Positions 46,430 to 57,548 of a stretch of DNA of 64,000 nucleotides are shown here, one piece after another. A program made the position numbers and the translations under genes. The first letter of the stretch is position 1, and the number at the start of each line of letters is the position of its first letter. The notes under the pieces were generated by a model. That model was not told the DNA's origin, did not search any database, and saw only the letters and a program-made list of their open reading frames with translations. This DNA is from Serpula lacrymans var. lacrymans S7.9 (taxonomy: Eukaryota; Basidiomycota; Agaricomycetes; Boletales; Serpulaceae): NCBI RefSeq assembly GCF_000218685.1, contig NW_006763292.1, positions 1,819,685 to 1,883,684 on the forward strand, in the 5' to 3' direction.

Positions 46430-49400
46430 ATGACCACAGCACACGATACATCCACATGTCCAGTTCTCACTGGACCCAACAATTTTCAGATATGGAAACT
46501 CTGGATCATCTCAAAGCTACGTCGGGAAAAAGTTCTCTGGGTTGTTACCGGAGAGGAGCTTAAGCCCTCACCAGGAAAACCTACCTCCTCGGAGGATCCT
46601 GAAATCACCTGGATACTTAAGGATGAGAAAGCACATTGAATCATCTAGGACCACATCTCTGATGCCCTCCTAATGAGGACTGGAGACCTCACCAGCTCCA
46701 AGGAGTTATTTGATAAACTTGTCTCACTCTATCAAACGTCCAACATTGCCTCGGCCTTCTATTCATTCCAGCAACTCACAAAATTGTCCTGGGATGGGAC
46801 ATCACCTATCCAGGACCACATTGCGAAAATCTGGACAATTGATTCACACCTCTCCGAAATGAAACTAGGAGTTGATACCAAACTCATGGCCTTCGCTCTT
46901 CTCCAATCTCTCCCATGCACTGCTGAATGGCAAATATTTCAGTCATCGGTAATCAACACAATTGAAGAAAATAAACTTACCTTTGATGCAGTTGAGATCC
47001 GGATCACTGCAGAAGTTGCATGACAGTCAGGAAAAGCCCCTGGAGGTTCTGAATCAGCACTCAAATCCGAGGAGAAGTGGTGTGACTTCCACAAAGTCAA
47101 ATCACACAACACCTCGGAGTGTCGAACACTTCAGTCAGCTGGAAAAGGTCAAAGGAAAAAGGGAAAGGAAAGACACAAGGATAAAAGAAAAGAGAAGGAA
47201 AAGGCAAATACAGCGGAGCAATCATCTGGATCTGACTCCGAGGAGGAACAGAGTCATATAGCATTGGAACATGTACATATTTCCAAGCCACTTGCTAAAC
47301 GCATTCAAGCTTACCTTGTGTCGGAACCCGATAAGACCAAAACAACAATTATTATCGACTCCGGAGCAACATCCCACATGGTCCCTCACCGCTCCTGGTT
47401 TGAGCCAGGAACATACCATGTTCTGCATCCTCCGAGGACAATCAGTTTTGGGGATGAATCCGCTGTAAATGCCATTGGCATTGGAACAGTAATCCTACAA
47501 GCAACTGTTGGCAAAAAGGACTACAATATTGCACTGTCAAATGTCTTACTTGTGCCAAACTTCACGTTAGCACTCGTCTCTGTCCACAAATTGTCCAAAA
47601 CGGGGTTATCAACACTTTTTCCAGCAGGGTCAAATGCTTGTGAAGTTCGGAAAAAGGAGGAACTTATCCTCACTGCGTTACACAAGCGAGGACTTTATCC
47701 AATCCAAGCAAAACCCGAAATCAACCCAGAGTCAGCTTTTGCAGCAGTAGATGTAAATTTATTGCACAGGAGAATGGGACACATTGGAATGGACCGCTTG
47801 CAACAAATGGTTACAAAAAGACAGCTCCAGGACATAGACACCCTTACCGGAACCCCGGAGTTTTGTGAACCTTGTGCTTTAGGAAAGATGAAGAAATTAC
47901 CTTTCAAGTCCACTGGAGGAAACCGAGCCAAGCACCCCATACAAATTGTGCACAGAGATGTTGGAGGACCAATCAAACCAACTTCCAGGGAGGGTTTTCG
48001 GTACTGGATTATCATTGTAGATGATTTCTCCAAATTTCCATGGATATATTTCCTAAAACATAAAAGTGAAGCACTGGAACGATACAAGCAATGGAAAGAA
48101 GATGTCCAAACATTCTTCTGGACTCATTTGGGAGAAGAAAACTTCACTCCACTATACACAGAATTCCTCTGGAGCGATGGGGGAGGAGAATATACTGGCA
48201 ATGCATTCAAAAATCAACTCCGAGAAGATGGTGTCATCCAAGAAACTACAGCTGCAGATACTCCGGAACAAAATGGCATTGCAGAACGCATGAATCAGAC
48301 ATTGGCTACATTAGCAACCACTATGCTCCATGATGCCAAGCTCCCAAAGTCATCTTGGGTAGATGCCATGCAAACAGCTGCATATATCACAGCACGCAGC
48401 CCAGCATCAGGACTCCATGGAAAGACCCCATATGAAATACTGTTTAAAAGGAGAGTTGATCCAACTTTGTTTCGCCCTTTTGGATGCCAAGCATATGCCT
48501 TGATTCTGAAAGACAAAAGGCAAGGGAAGTTTTACTTCAAGGGGCGCAAAGCCATAATGATTGGCTACACACACGGAAAGCAAGCCTACAAACTCCTAGA
48601 CACTGAAAAACGGAATGTGTTTTCCAGCCGGCATGTCATATTCAATGAATCCGGAAAGGTACAAAAGGACGACACTGCTCCCTGGAACACAGACACTAGC
48701 ACAGATCAGTGGGAGGGACTCATTCCAGAGAATGCTCACTATCCAGACCAAAATACATTGGAGGAGGATGATCCTGACCCTCGGATCCGAGATCCAAATG
48801 AATTGCAAATGGAACCATATCAGCATGAAGATGTTCCGAGAGCAGTGGGAGCACCTGATCAGCTAAGACACCCTCCACAACAGTCTCTACAACCAAGACC
48901 TGAACACTGGCCATCTTCAGAACGGAAAGCCAAAGTAGAGTTACAGTCAGTGGGAGGACAGCCCCTCAACATACAGCCAGCTGATGTGGAAAAAGTCCGA
49001 ATACAGCTAGACAGCCTTTCCATTGGATCAGCTTCTGGAAGGCATACAACACCTCCGAGGAGTGATTCAACACCTTCAGGAGTGAGTGGGGCAACACACA
49101 CACAAATGTGTTTACTCCCTGGAGTACCTGCATAAGCTCCTAAAAGAGCAGTCATGCCTGCTGAAGTCCTAGGAGTATGCAGAAGCAGTCGCCAGACCTG
49201 TCCTGCAGACAAAAACTGAGATTATCAAAGGACTCTAGATGAGGAACAGTCTCGAAAAGAGCAGCATGACAACTCCATGGAGAAACCTAACACTCCTGAG
49301 GTTCATGAAGAAACATCTGATACAGAGGAGACATTCTTTGCTGGAATAGCAAGTACCGGTCCATCTAACACAGACCTTCCAAGGACACTAAAGGAAGCCT

Positions 49401-50977
49401 TATCACGTCCGGATGGAGAATTATGGAAGTCTGCCTTGGAGGAGAAACTCCTAAGTCTCAATACTAATGCAGTATATGACACTGTTCTATTTCCGAAGGG
49501 AGTGAAACCCATCACATCAAAACCTGTGTTCCGGATCAAGTTTGATCAAAACGGAAACATTGAGAGATACAAACTCCAGATTTTTGCACAGGGTTTTACT
49601 CAAAGGGAGGGGATTGATCACCAGGAGGTTTTTGCTCTGGTTGCAAACTTAGAGTCGATCCAAATTATTCTAGCCCTGGCAGCAAAGTACAACCTAGAAC
49701 TTGATCAAATGGACATATCCACAGCTTATCTCAATGGAGAACTTGAAGAAGAACTATACATGCTTCCTCCAGGGGGTGTTCCTATCCAACCTGGATACTG
49801 CTAGAGATTGAAGAAATCCATCTACGGGTTAAAACAAGCTGGTTGTATATGGAACAAAACTTTTGATCGCAAGCTCCAGGAGCTCGGTTTCACAAGACTA
49901 AATGCAGAAACATGTCTCTATGTATTCCGGGACAACAAACAAATATGCTTTGTTGTTGTCTATGTAGATGATTTTCTCCTAGGAGCTTCATCCCAAAAAT
50001 TCATGGATATCACAAAAGCCAAACTTGAATCTATATTCAAAATGCGGGACCTTGGAGAAGCAAAATGCATCCTCGGAATAGAAATCCAACGTGATCGTTC
50101 AAACAAAACAATATCCCTATTGCAACGCCAATACATTGACACAGTCCTGGAGCGTACTGGAATGAAGAACTGCAAACCTGTATGGACACCAATGGCCCAT
50201 GGATCAAAACTCCTTGCAAATGCTCCAGGGGAAGATATTGTGCAACACGAGATGCATATTGAAGGGCGCCAAGTATCATACCTCTCAATTGTAGGCTCCC
50301 TCATGTATGCCATGCTCAGAACCTGCCCAGACATTGCCTATGTTGTTGGAATACTAAGCAGACATAGCTCAGCTCCAAGGAGCCATCACTGGGAAGCTGC
50401 AAAATGTGTCCTCCGATATCTGAAAGCAACCAAAAACATGGAGCTACGATATGATGGCACAGATGTTTCCATGGACATGGATTTCTATGGATATTCAGAT
50501 GCAGATTGGTCTGGAGACCCAGACACGTCTCGATCAACATCAGGCTTTGTTTTTATCACCATCCGAGGAGCAATCTCCTGGACAAGCAAAAAACAAAGCA
50601 TGGTAGCTTTATCCTCCACGGAGTCAGAATACATTGGATTGAGCAATGCTAGACAACATCTTGCATGGCTTTGGACATTTTTTGAAGAAATTGGACATGC
50701 TCAAAATGGACCTACAACATTGCACTGTGACAATCAAGCAGCCATTATTTTTACACGAGATCCACAGTTCTGTGCTTGCACAAAACACATTCAACGGAAA
50801 TATCATTTTATCCGAGATGACTTAGTATCAAAGGGAGAGGCAGTAATCAGATATGTTCCTACAGGAGATATGGTTTCCAACATTCTCACTAAACCCCTCA
50901 CTCACGAAAAACACTGGAAATTCTCTAAAGCTATGGGACTACGGTTGCACTCGAGTGGGAGTGACAAAACCGGATAA
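46430..50977 (+). pseudogene. Copia-1 gag-pol polyprotein
   Basis: A single reading frame of about 1,515 codons without any frameshift, broken by five stops: TGA 46637, TGA 47021, TAA 49133, TGA 49217, TAG 49802. Gag: GPNNFQIWKLWIISKLRREK at the N-terminus. Protease: IIIDSGATSHMV (about 47352). Integrase: HRRMGHIGMDRL, CEPCALGKMKKLPF, IIIVDDFSKFPWIYF, WSDGGGEYTG and TPEQNGIAERMNQT. Reverse transcriptase: YGLKQAG, VVVYVDDFLLGA with both Asp present. RNase H: YSDADWSGDPDTSRSTSGFVF and TKHIQRKYHFIRD. Coding is otherwise well kept, so the element is fairly young. Confidence 0.93.
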
Positions 50978-51190
50978 ACCCGGTCTCTGCTGAAGCAGCC
51001 ATTGTTCTCCATGGAGCATAGCCACCACCCCATGGAGTAACCATTGTTCTCCTAGGAGCACAATTGTACTCCTAGGAGTCATTATACTGTAGCGAGTAGC
51101 ACCTCCGACTATAAGTAGTAGGGGGTTTAGTATAGGAATACCTCAGTCGTTTTCTATAGCCTCTCGGGGCAGCGCCTGAGGTATGTTACA
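50962..51190 (+). repeat. Copia-1 3' LTR
   Basis: Same start as the 5' LTR. Palindromes at 51007, 51049 and 51069 are kept; the second has become CCCCATGGAG. The end differs (GGTATGTTACA), so the exact right border is uncertain. Confidence 0.85.
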
Positions 51191-51211
51191 TTACATTTAT
51201 TAGAGATCACC

Positions 51212-51311
51212 NNNNNNNNNNNNNNNNNNNNNNNNNNNNNNNNNNNNNNNNNNNNNNNNNNNNNNNNNNNNNNNNNNNNNNNNNNNNNNNNNNNNNNNNN
51301 NNNNNNNNNNN
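51212..51311. other. Assembly gap (100 N)
   Basis: 100 N within LTR-derived sequence just right of Copia-1. The gap probably reflects repeat collapse. Confidence 0.99.
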
Positions 51312-51680
51312 CACTCCTAGAGGATATTTGACCAGTTCAGAGTGCCACACCTACCCGCCCTCCAACCTGAAATCACTCCCCACTAGGATGTTGTAGCCTC
51401 TCCCTATAGCTAACATTTGCGCACATTAGGCCGTCGCATACCTCAGATACGTGAAGATCGCCCACCCAGGGCTTAAGCCTAGATGCCCAGAAAGAATTAT
51501 GGGAGTGTTACACCCACGGAGCAGGCATTCTATTTATTTTCGGGCCAACCCGCCACAGTGATTATGGTCCAAACCCTAGTGCCTTTACAAAAGCACAACC
51601 CATCCTCTCCATGGTTCTAATCAATTCCATCCTTACCACAAAAGGCTATTAGTCTGGGACCGGGTTTATCCGGTTTTGTC
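51312..51680 (-). repeat. Copia-1-related LTR or fragment, inverted
   Basis: The minus strand from 51680 begins TGACAAAACCGGATAAACCC, the Copia-1 LTR start, but then departs from it; the rest to the gap is unidentified and not coding. It appears inserted into the LTR-X copy at the GCTAG site. Confidence 0.55.
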
Positions 51681-51779
51681 ACTAGCATCTGTTGACCTCA
51701 AGCTCATTGTACCTCTTACTCCCTGCAAGTGCAGTTGGAGACGGGTATCATTTTTGTTATAGTTTAATGTTGCCTTACA
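51681..51779 (-). repeat. LTR-X copy A (partial)
   Basis: The minus strand from 51779 (TGTAAGGCAAC, AAACTATAACAAAAA, CACTTGCAGGGAGTAAGAGG, AGATGCTAG) matches the start of the insertion at 55861 closely. Only the first about 99 bp remain before the inverted Copia-1-like sequence begins. Confidence 0.75.
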
Positions 51780-51951
51780 GTCATGTGACTTAAGGTCACG
51801 TGATGAGATAAGATAAATAAAATAAAATAGATCAAGTGATTAGATTATGGAGAGATGAGATGTTCAATCTGAGAGTTATTGATGCATGTTGGATAGTATT
51901 GTGACAATAAGACTGAGAAACATTCTCTATTAGTCTTCTCATAGCCTCACA

Positions 51952-51963
51952 GGTTATGAGCCC
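51952..51963 (+). promoter_or_regulatory. Copia-2 primer-binding site (initiator tRNA-Met half)
   Basis: The same 12-mer as in Copia-1, directly after a sequence ending CCTCACA (likely the LTR 3' end). Confidence 0.75.
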
Positions 51964-51979
51964 TGCCAGCTCACTTGAC

Positions 51980-52576
51980 ATGTCTTCTACAGCTTTGACA
52001 TTCACTATACCCAAACTGGCCAAGGATAGCTCCAATTGGTTTACGTACAAGTCTTGTATAGCTATGGCTATTGGTGCCCAAGGTCTAACCAGACACTTGT
52101 CTGAAACTGCATGAAATCCAGATCCTCTTGAGCACACTAGGGATTCTAATGGCATAGCTACAAAAACTGATGGCACTACCCTTAAAGAAGAAGACATAGG
52201 AACCTATGAAACTAAGCTTGATGAGTACACTCAGAAAGAATGTCTTGTCATCCAGCAATTATTTTCTGCTGCTCACAATAAAACTCTCATCCAAATCCAG
52301 GCCAAGAGTTTGGCAGCTACAATATGGCTTACCATTTGCCACATGCATAAAGGCAAAATGGAGATGATGCAGATTGACATCAGGCGCCACTCACAAAATA
52401 TGAAATGCACTGAATCTACAAATGTCCAAAGTCATATAGGAGACATGCTAAAGATCCAAGTGCAATTAGCAGGTATGGGGGCAACAGTCAAAGAGAAGGA
52501 CTTCTCTGCTATGATGTTATTTTCCCTCCCAGATTCCTCATCAATTCTAGCCACCACTTGTATATCCAAAAACTAG
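51980..52576 (+). pseudogene. Copia-2 gag
   Basis: Starts MSSTALTFTIPKLAKDSSNW, the typical Copia gag entry, with TGA at 52112-52114 and TAG at 52574. The middle has the UBN2-type gag pattern (AATIWLTICHMHKGK, KDFSAMMLFSLPDS). It is in the same frame as the following pol start. Confidence 0.85.
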
Positions 52577-52660
52577 CTTTCAGCGATAGATATAATTGCT
52601 CATATAACCAAAGAAGCAAACACTTGAGCAATCTCTGCTCAAGCCAAGTCCAAAACAGCT

Positions 52661-55600
52661 ATGATGGCCAAATCCAGTTGGAAGACTTGTAAGGCCAAAA
52701 GAAACAAACAGTACAAATGCACCAATCCTAAATGTCCCGTCAAAGTTGGTGACACTATCAAAAGGTGCTTTACACCTGGTGGAGGCCGAGAAGGTCAAGG
52801 CCCTAAAAACAAGGCTAATCCTAGGGACAATCAAGCAAATCCTCCTCAGATAGCACAGGGAGCAAATACTGTAGCCACTGCAAATATAGCTACAATTGCT
52901 CCCAAATATGAGAATGATGAGATATATGCCTTTACTGTCAGTTCACAGGTTACAACTTTGGCAAAAAAAGCTGAAACTCACATATGTGATCATGAAGCCA
53001 TCATTGACTGCAGTGCAACAGACCACTTCTGTCCTGATTGCCACAGATTCCAATCATATACACCAATCAATCCTATACCTATTAACACAGCAAATGGCAA
53101 TATCATGTATGCCTGTGGCAAGGGCAATGTCACTGTTAATCTACCAAATGAAAAAAAGTGCTCTTGTGTCATATTAAAATACACACTACACTGCCCTACA
53201 ATGGCCTCAACATTCATATCTGCTAGTCACATGGACAAGGCAGGATATACTGTTCACATAGGCGGAGGCATATGCGAGATATGCTTGTCCCCACCTGGCT
53301 GCCAAACAATAGCTCAAATCCCAGAAACAAAGGGCCTGTATCACATATCAAACATCAGTAAAAATTACAAAAAAGGAGAATACCTTGCCAGCACAGTGAC
53401 CATTAATAATCTGCACCGGCAAATGGGCCATATAGCCCATAAATCACTCAAGCACCTCGTTGATTCAAATCCATTGTCCTGGATAGTTCCAAGGCCATAT
53501 CTTTCTGTGAAACATGTGTCCAAGCAAAGGCCATCAGGAAACCTTTCCCAAAAACTAGCCACACACGCTAAACATTATACAGAAAGAATCCATTTGGATC
53601 TCTGGGGTCCAGCTATTGTTCAGAACTTGAAAGGAAAGCGATATATGTCAACTTTCACAGACAACTTTAGCCAAGAAACTCACACGCATTTACTTGCAAA
53701 AAAAGACAAGGTTCTACAGATGTATGAAAATTTTCAAGCCTGGCTCAATACGCAAAAGGATCACAGTAAAATAAAGATCCTGAGGTCTGATCGTGGAGGT
53801 GAATACACAAGCCTCAATTTTGAAGTGCACCTGCAAAAACAAGGCACTGTCAGGGAATTAATGACCCATGACTCACCCCAGCAGAATGGCATATCAGAAT
53901 GCCTCAACTGCACACTCATTGAATGTGCTTGTGCAATGTTATTTGGTGCAAATATGCCTAAATCCCTGTGGAGTGAAGCTATTATGCATGCCATCTGGAT
54001 CATAAACTGAGCCCTACCAAGGCACTACAAGGCAAAACACCGTACAAAATAGTTCACAGCCCCATACTGAATTTATCTGATATTCTTGAGTTTGGATGCA
54101 CAGCATATATCAAAACCATTAACGCAGGCAAACTAGACCCACATGTAAAGGCTGGTAAATGGATTGGATTTGATGATGAGTCAAAAGGGCACAGAATATA
54201 CTGTCCAGAATAACGTACCACAAGCATCAAACACAATATTATTTTTAACCACAAGAATGTCTTACCCCATCCCAAACTGCCAAAAACAACAATGGCCGTA
54301 TATTTGAAGAACTGATGGTTGACTCTATGAAAAAGCTGGTCGGATCAGCAAATCACAAAAACAAAACTGTCAACAACTTACCAGCAGCCATTTGCTCATA
54401 CTCGCCTCTAAACAACCTTTAGCCTCATCCAATCTAACCAAACACCATCAATCCCAATCCTGTCGCCCAGCCACATCTAAACAACCTTCAGCCTCCTCCT
54501 CCAGGTCTCCTTGACCCTCCTCAACCTCTAGAACCCAATCCTGTACCTGCAGAATGACTGAGAGGAGGAGAACCAAAGCCTGCAGGCTTCTACAAGGCAC
54601 TGCATGAAGGCCGCAACACAGCCGCATCTGCCATCAAGGAGTCAGCTGACTCAGGGAACAAAAATAACAGCAATAGTGCTTACCTTGGCACTTGGAGTGC
54701 AGCTATGGTTGCAAATGCTGGAACCGCTAGCGACAATCTGACGATGACCGAGGCGCTAAAGGTACCATATAGAGAAAATTGGCTAAAGGCCATAGAGGAA
54801 GAGTTAAAACAAATAGAAAAACTGCGCACCTGGGACATTGTCAAACCCCCACTGCATGCAAACACAATACGCTGCCACTATGTCCCTCGGATCAAATGCA
54901 GACCAAACATTGAGATCCTAAAATTCAAGATTTGCTTAGTAGTGAACGGCAGTACACAAATATATGGTGTAGACTATAACAAGATATATTCAGCAGTGTC
55001 TCACATGACCACCAACCAACTCATTCTCACGCACGCAGCAGCAAACAACTGGGAAACTCACCAGTTAGACATTAAGGATACATACCTTAATGCAATGCTA
55101 GACGAGGACATATACATATATCCTCCACCAAACTACCTGAAACCTGAGCAGCAAGGACTTGTATGCAAGCTAAACAAAGGTTTCTATGGTCTGAAATAAT
55201 CAGGAAAACAGTGGTATGCAAGACTCACTAAGACGTTTACCACCCTGGGATTCTCAAAGTCACAACACGACCATGCTCTCTTCATCAAATATAGCAACAC
55301 CAACAGCCTAGTAGTTGCAGTGTCAGTCAACAACATGTTAATTGCTGGTGATACTACAGAGGCCATTAGTGAATTTAAAGAAGGAATTAAGAGAGAATAT
55401 GAAATCACTGATCTTGGTTAGGTCAACTAGCTACTCAGCATTCACATCCTTCAAGACCAAAAAACCCGCACTATATCTCTAGGTCAACAAGTGTATATTA
55501 AAACCATATTAAAAAGGTTCAACCTAGAAGACTGCAAACCGGTATCAATTCCAGTCAAGCCAGGCCTGCTGTTTGATGACACACAATCACCATCAGCTGA

Positions 55601-55858
55601 AGCCAAAGTCATAGAAATGCAAAACATACCTTATAGAGAGACAATAGGGTCCCTAATATACCTTGCTACTAGCACTCGACCAGATATTGCATTTGCAATA
55701 TCTTCACTCTCTTGTTTCCTATAAAGTCCTGGTTAAACACACTGGGAGGCAGCAAAATGAGTCCTACAATACCTGAAAGCCACCAAAGAGTTTCAATTGG
55801 TCATAGGTCAAACCAATGAAGGCTTGGTTGGATTTCTGGACGCAGACTTTGCCTCACA
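52661..55858 (+). pseudogene. Copia-2 pol, protease to RNase H start
   Basis: Protease-like IIDCSATDHFCPD (the usual DSGA is changed to DCSA). Integrase: RQMGHIAHKSLKHLV, IHLDLWGPA, LRSDRGGEYTS and DSPQQNGISECL. Reverse transcriptase: YNKIYSAVSHMTT, LDIKDTYLNAMLDEDIY, YGLK-stop-SGKQW, and the active site reads VSVNNMLIAGD in place of the YVDD box. A frame change occurs between about 54010 and 54705, and there are many stops. RNase H begins LVGFLDADFAS before the LTR-X insertion. Confidence 0.88.
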
Positions 55859-55860
55859 AA

Positions 55861-56553
55861 TGTGAGGCAACGACAAACTATAACAAAAACAAAACCTGTC
55901 TCCTTCTGCACTTGCAGGGAGTAAGAGGTTTGATGAGTCTTGAGATCGACAGATGCTAGTGAATATAGCAAGTAGAGGATATGAGAGGAGACTCAGAGGT
56001 TTCTGATGAGAGGTAAGATGGATAATTCAAGTAATAGAAAACTAAAGAGCTATACATGAGATGTGTAGGATTTATATAGCTAATTATCCATTCCTTAGAC
56101 CAAAAGGAGAATAAATGAAAAGTGGTCTGAGGAATAAATCGTCCAATGAGAAAAAGGGGCAACTATTGTACGGCTTTGAATGATTAATCAGCAGGTGAGA
56201 GAGTTGTACTAATAATAGGTGTTTGTCATGCGTGTTCAGGAACCGTATCCTCACGATGAGGTATGATCCTGACTAAAGTGTTTATTAGTATATCCAGGCC
56301 TTGATGGGGCTTGGAGCTGGTTGGCGAGATGCCTACTACCAGCCCCTACCCATTGTGCTGGCTGGCTGGGAGTGATACCCAGTCTCTGATCTGCGATATA
56401 AAGTGGTAGCGATGATTGAGAAAGCCTGTGAAGGCTATGAGAAGTAGAATAGCAAATGATACCTCTAGCCCTAGAGTCAGAGGTGTAACAGGGAAAGTAT
56501 TTGAAAACCAAGACATGGAGAAAATAATAAATGGTCCTTACAACATTCCCACA
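55861..56553 (+). mobile_element. LTR-X copy B, solo LTR in Copia-2 RNase H
   Basis: It begins TGTGAGGCAACG and ends TTCCCACA. Removing it rejoins the RNase H frame (ASQ / RHSISGYVF). It matches copy A (51779 down) over the first about 95 bp. No target duplication is seen, so the exact ends may be off by a few bases. Confidence 0.65.
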
Positions 56554-56975
56554 GACATTCTATATCAGGATATGTTTTTAGGATCAATGGTGGAGCTGTC
56601 TCCTGGAATAGTAAGACACAGCCCATTGTAACACTATCAACCACAGAGGCCAAATATGTGGCTATCACACACACAGCCAAAAGCCATCTGGCTCAAAAAC
56701 ATTTGGGCCAAAATCACAAACAAACCACTCACTGGACCAATTCCCCTTTATGGCGACAATCATAGTGCAATCAACTCACCAAAAATAATATCTATCATTC
56801 TCGCACCAAACACATTGACATTCACTACCATTTCATCAGACAATCTACTGAACAGAATCTGATCCAAATCTTATTTTGTCCCACAAACAAAATGCCTGCC
56901 GATGCACTCACAAAGCCACTGGCTAAACCCAAACTACAACACTTCAATAAATTAATGGGAGTTGATTTGGTTTGA
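56554..56975 (+). pseudogene. Copia-2 RNase H, 3' part
   Basis: RHSISGYVFRINGGAVSW, TLSTTEAKYVAIT and the KPL-type ending read in the same frame as the pre-insertion part, with later deletions. It ends before the polypurine tract. Confidence 0.8.
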
Positions 56976-57097
56976 GGGGGTGTGTTGGCATATTTCATTC
57001 ATAGCATATTAACATTCTATGTTCTATTTCTTCATCATCTATATACTATCCTTTATTCTCTGATTGACCACTTTTCCATCACATTACATAAGCTCAA

Positions 57098-57477
57098 TGT
57101 TACGATACACAAATTTTTGGACCTTCAATTTTCATTCTCCTCTTTAACCTTCTTTCCTTTTTGTTCAAACTCCACCTTCTCGCGCTGCACTGCTTTTATT
57201 TTATTTTTAGATACAAGTTTCTCACACAGTGGGGCTGGTCACATGGGCTGTGCCTCATGACATCATCAGCCACTGCCTCCATGAACTGTACAGTACACAT
57301 GTACAAACAAACTGCAGTAGTATATATACCCCAATAAATCAAGGAAACTCCTCAGCAAGTCCTTCTGTTGTTTACCCACAACAAACTTGGTCCTATCTAA
57401 AGGGTAACCACTCCCCTCAGTTCTTTATAGCTTTGTCTGAGTTGTGCGCCAGAGTATACATACTCTTGGTTGTTACA
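57098..57477 (+). repeat. Solo Gypsy LTR (380 bp)
   Basis: It begins TGTTACGATACACAAAT and ends CTCTTGGTTGTTACA, clearly related to the LTR at 35800-36219 in the opposite orientation (shared TGACATCATCAGCCACT and CTCTTGGTTGTTACA). It interrupts the Copia-2 3' LTR. Flanks (CTCAA / AAACC) show no target duplication. Confidence 0.85.
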
Positions 57478-57548
57478 AAACCTGGTCTCTGCTAAAGCAG
57501 CCATTGTTCTCCATGGAGTCGCCATTGTACTCCTAGGAATTACAATGC
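57478..57548 (+). repeat. Copia-1 LTR fragment with internal deletions
   Basis: AAAACCTGGTCTCTGCTAAAG, CTCCATGGAG and ACTCCTAGGA match the Copia-1 LTR, but sequence between the repeated palindromes is missing. It directly abuts a pogo-like coding fragment. Confidence 0.75.

Larger units (their letters stand above)
46126..51190 (+). mobile_element. Ty1/Copia retrotransposon, Copia-1, with both LTRs
   Basis: 5.07-kb element: 5' LTR 46126-46349, primer site at 46361, one gag-pol frame 46430-50977, 3' LTR 50962-51190 overlapping the ORF end. Domain order (integrase before reverse transcriptase) makes it Copia type. The LTRs share most of their length with several substitutions and different last bases. 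The 3' end runs to 22 bp before an assembly gap, so flanking duplications cannot be confirmed. The element carries an extraordinary number of CTCC-N-GGAG palindromes (see findings). Confidence 0.93.
51952..57097 (+). mobile_element. Ty1/Copia retrotransposon, Copia-2, heavily decayed
   Basis: Internal region from the primer site (51952-51963, GGTTATGAGCCC) through gag and pol to a polypurine tract (GGTTTGAGGGGGTG, about 56969-56982) and the start of the 3' LTR (TGTTGGCATATT, 56983). The 5' LTR is left of 51951 but its start is unclear. The 3' LTR is cut at 57097 by a solo Gypsy LTR. A 693-bp LTR-X copy splits the RNase H region. Confidence 0.85.
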
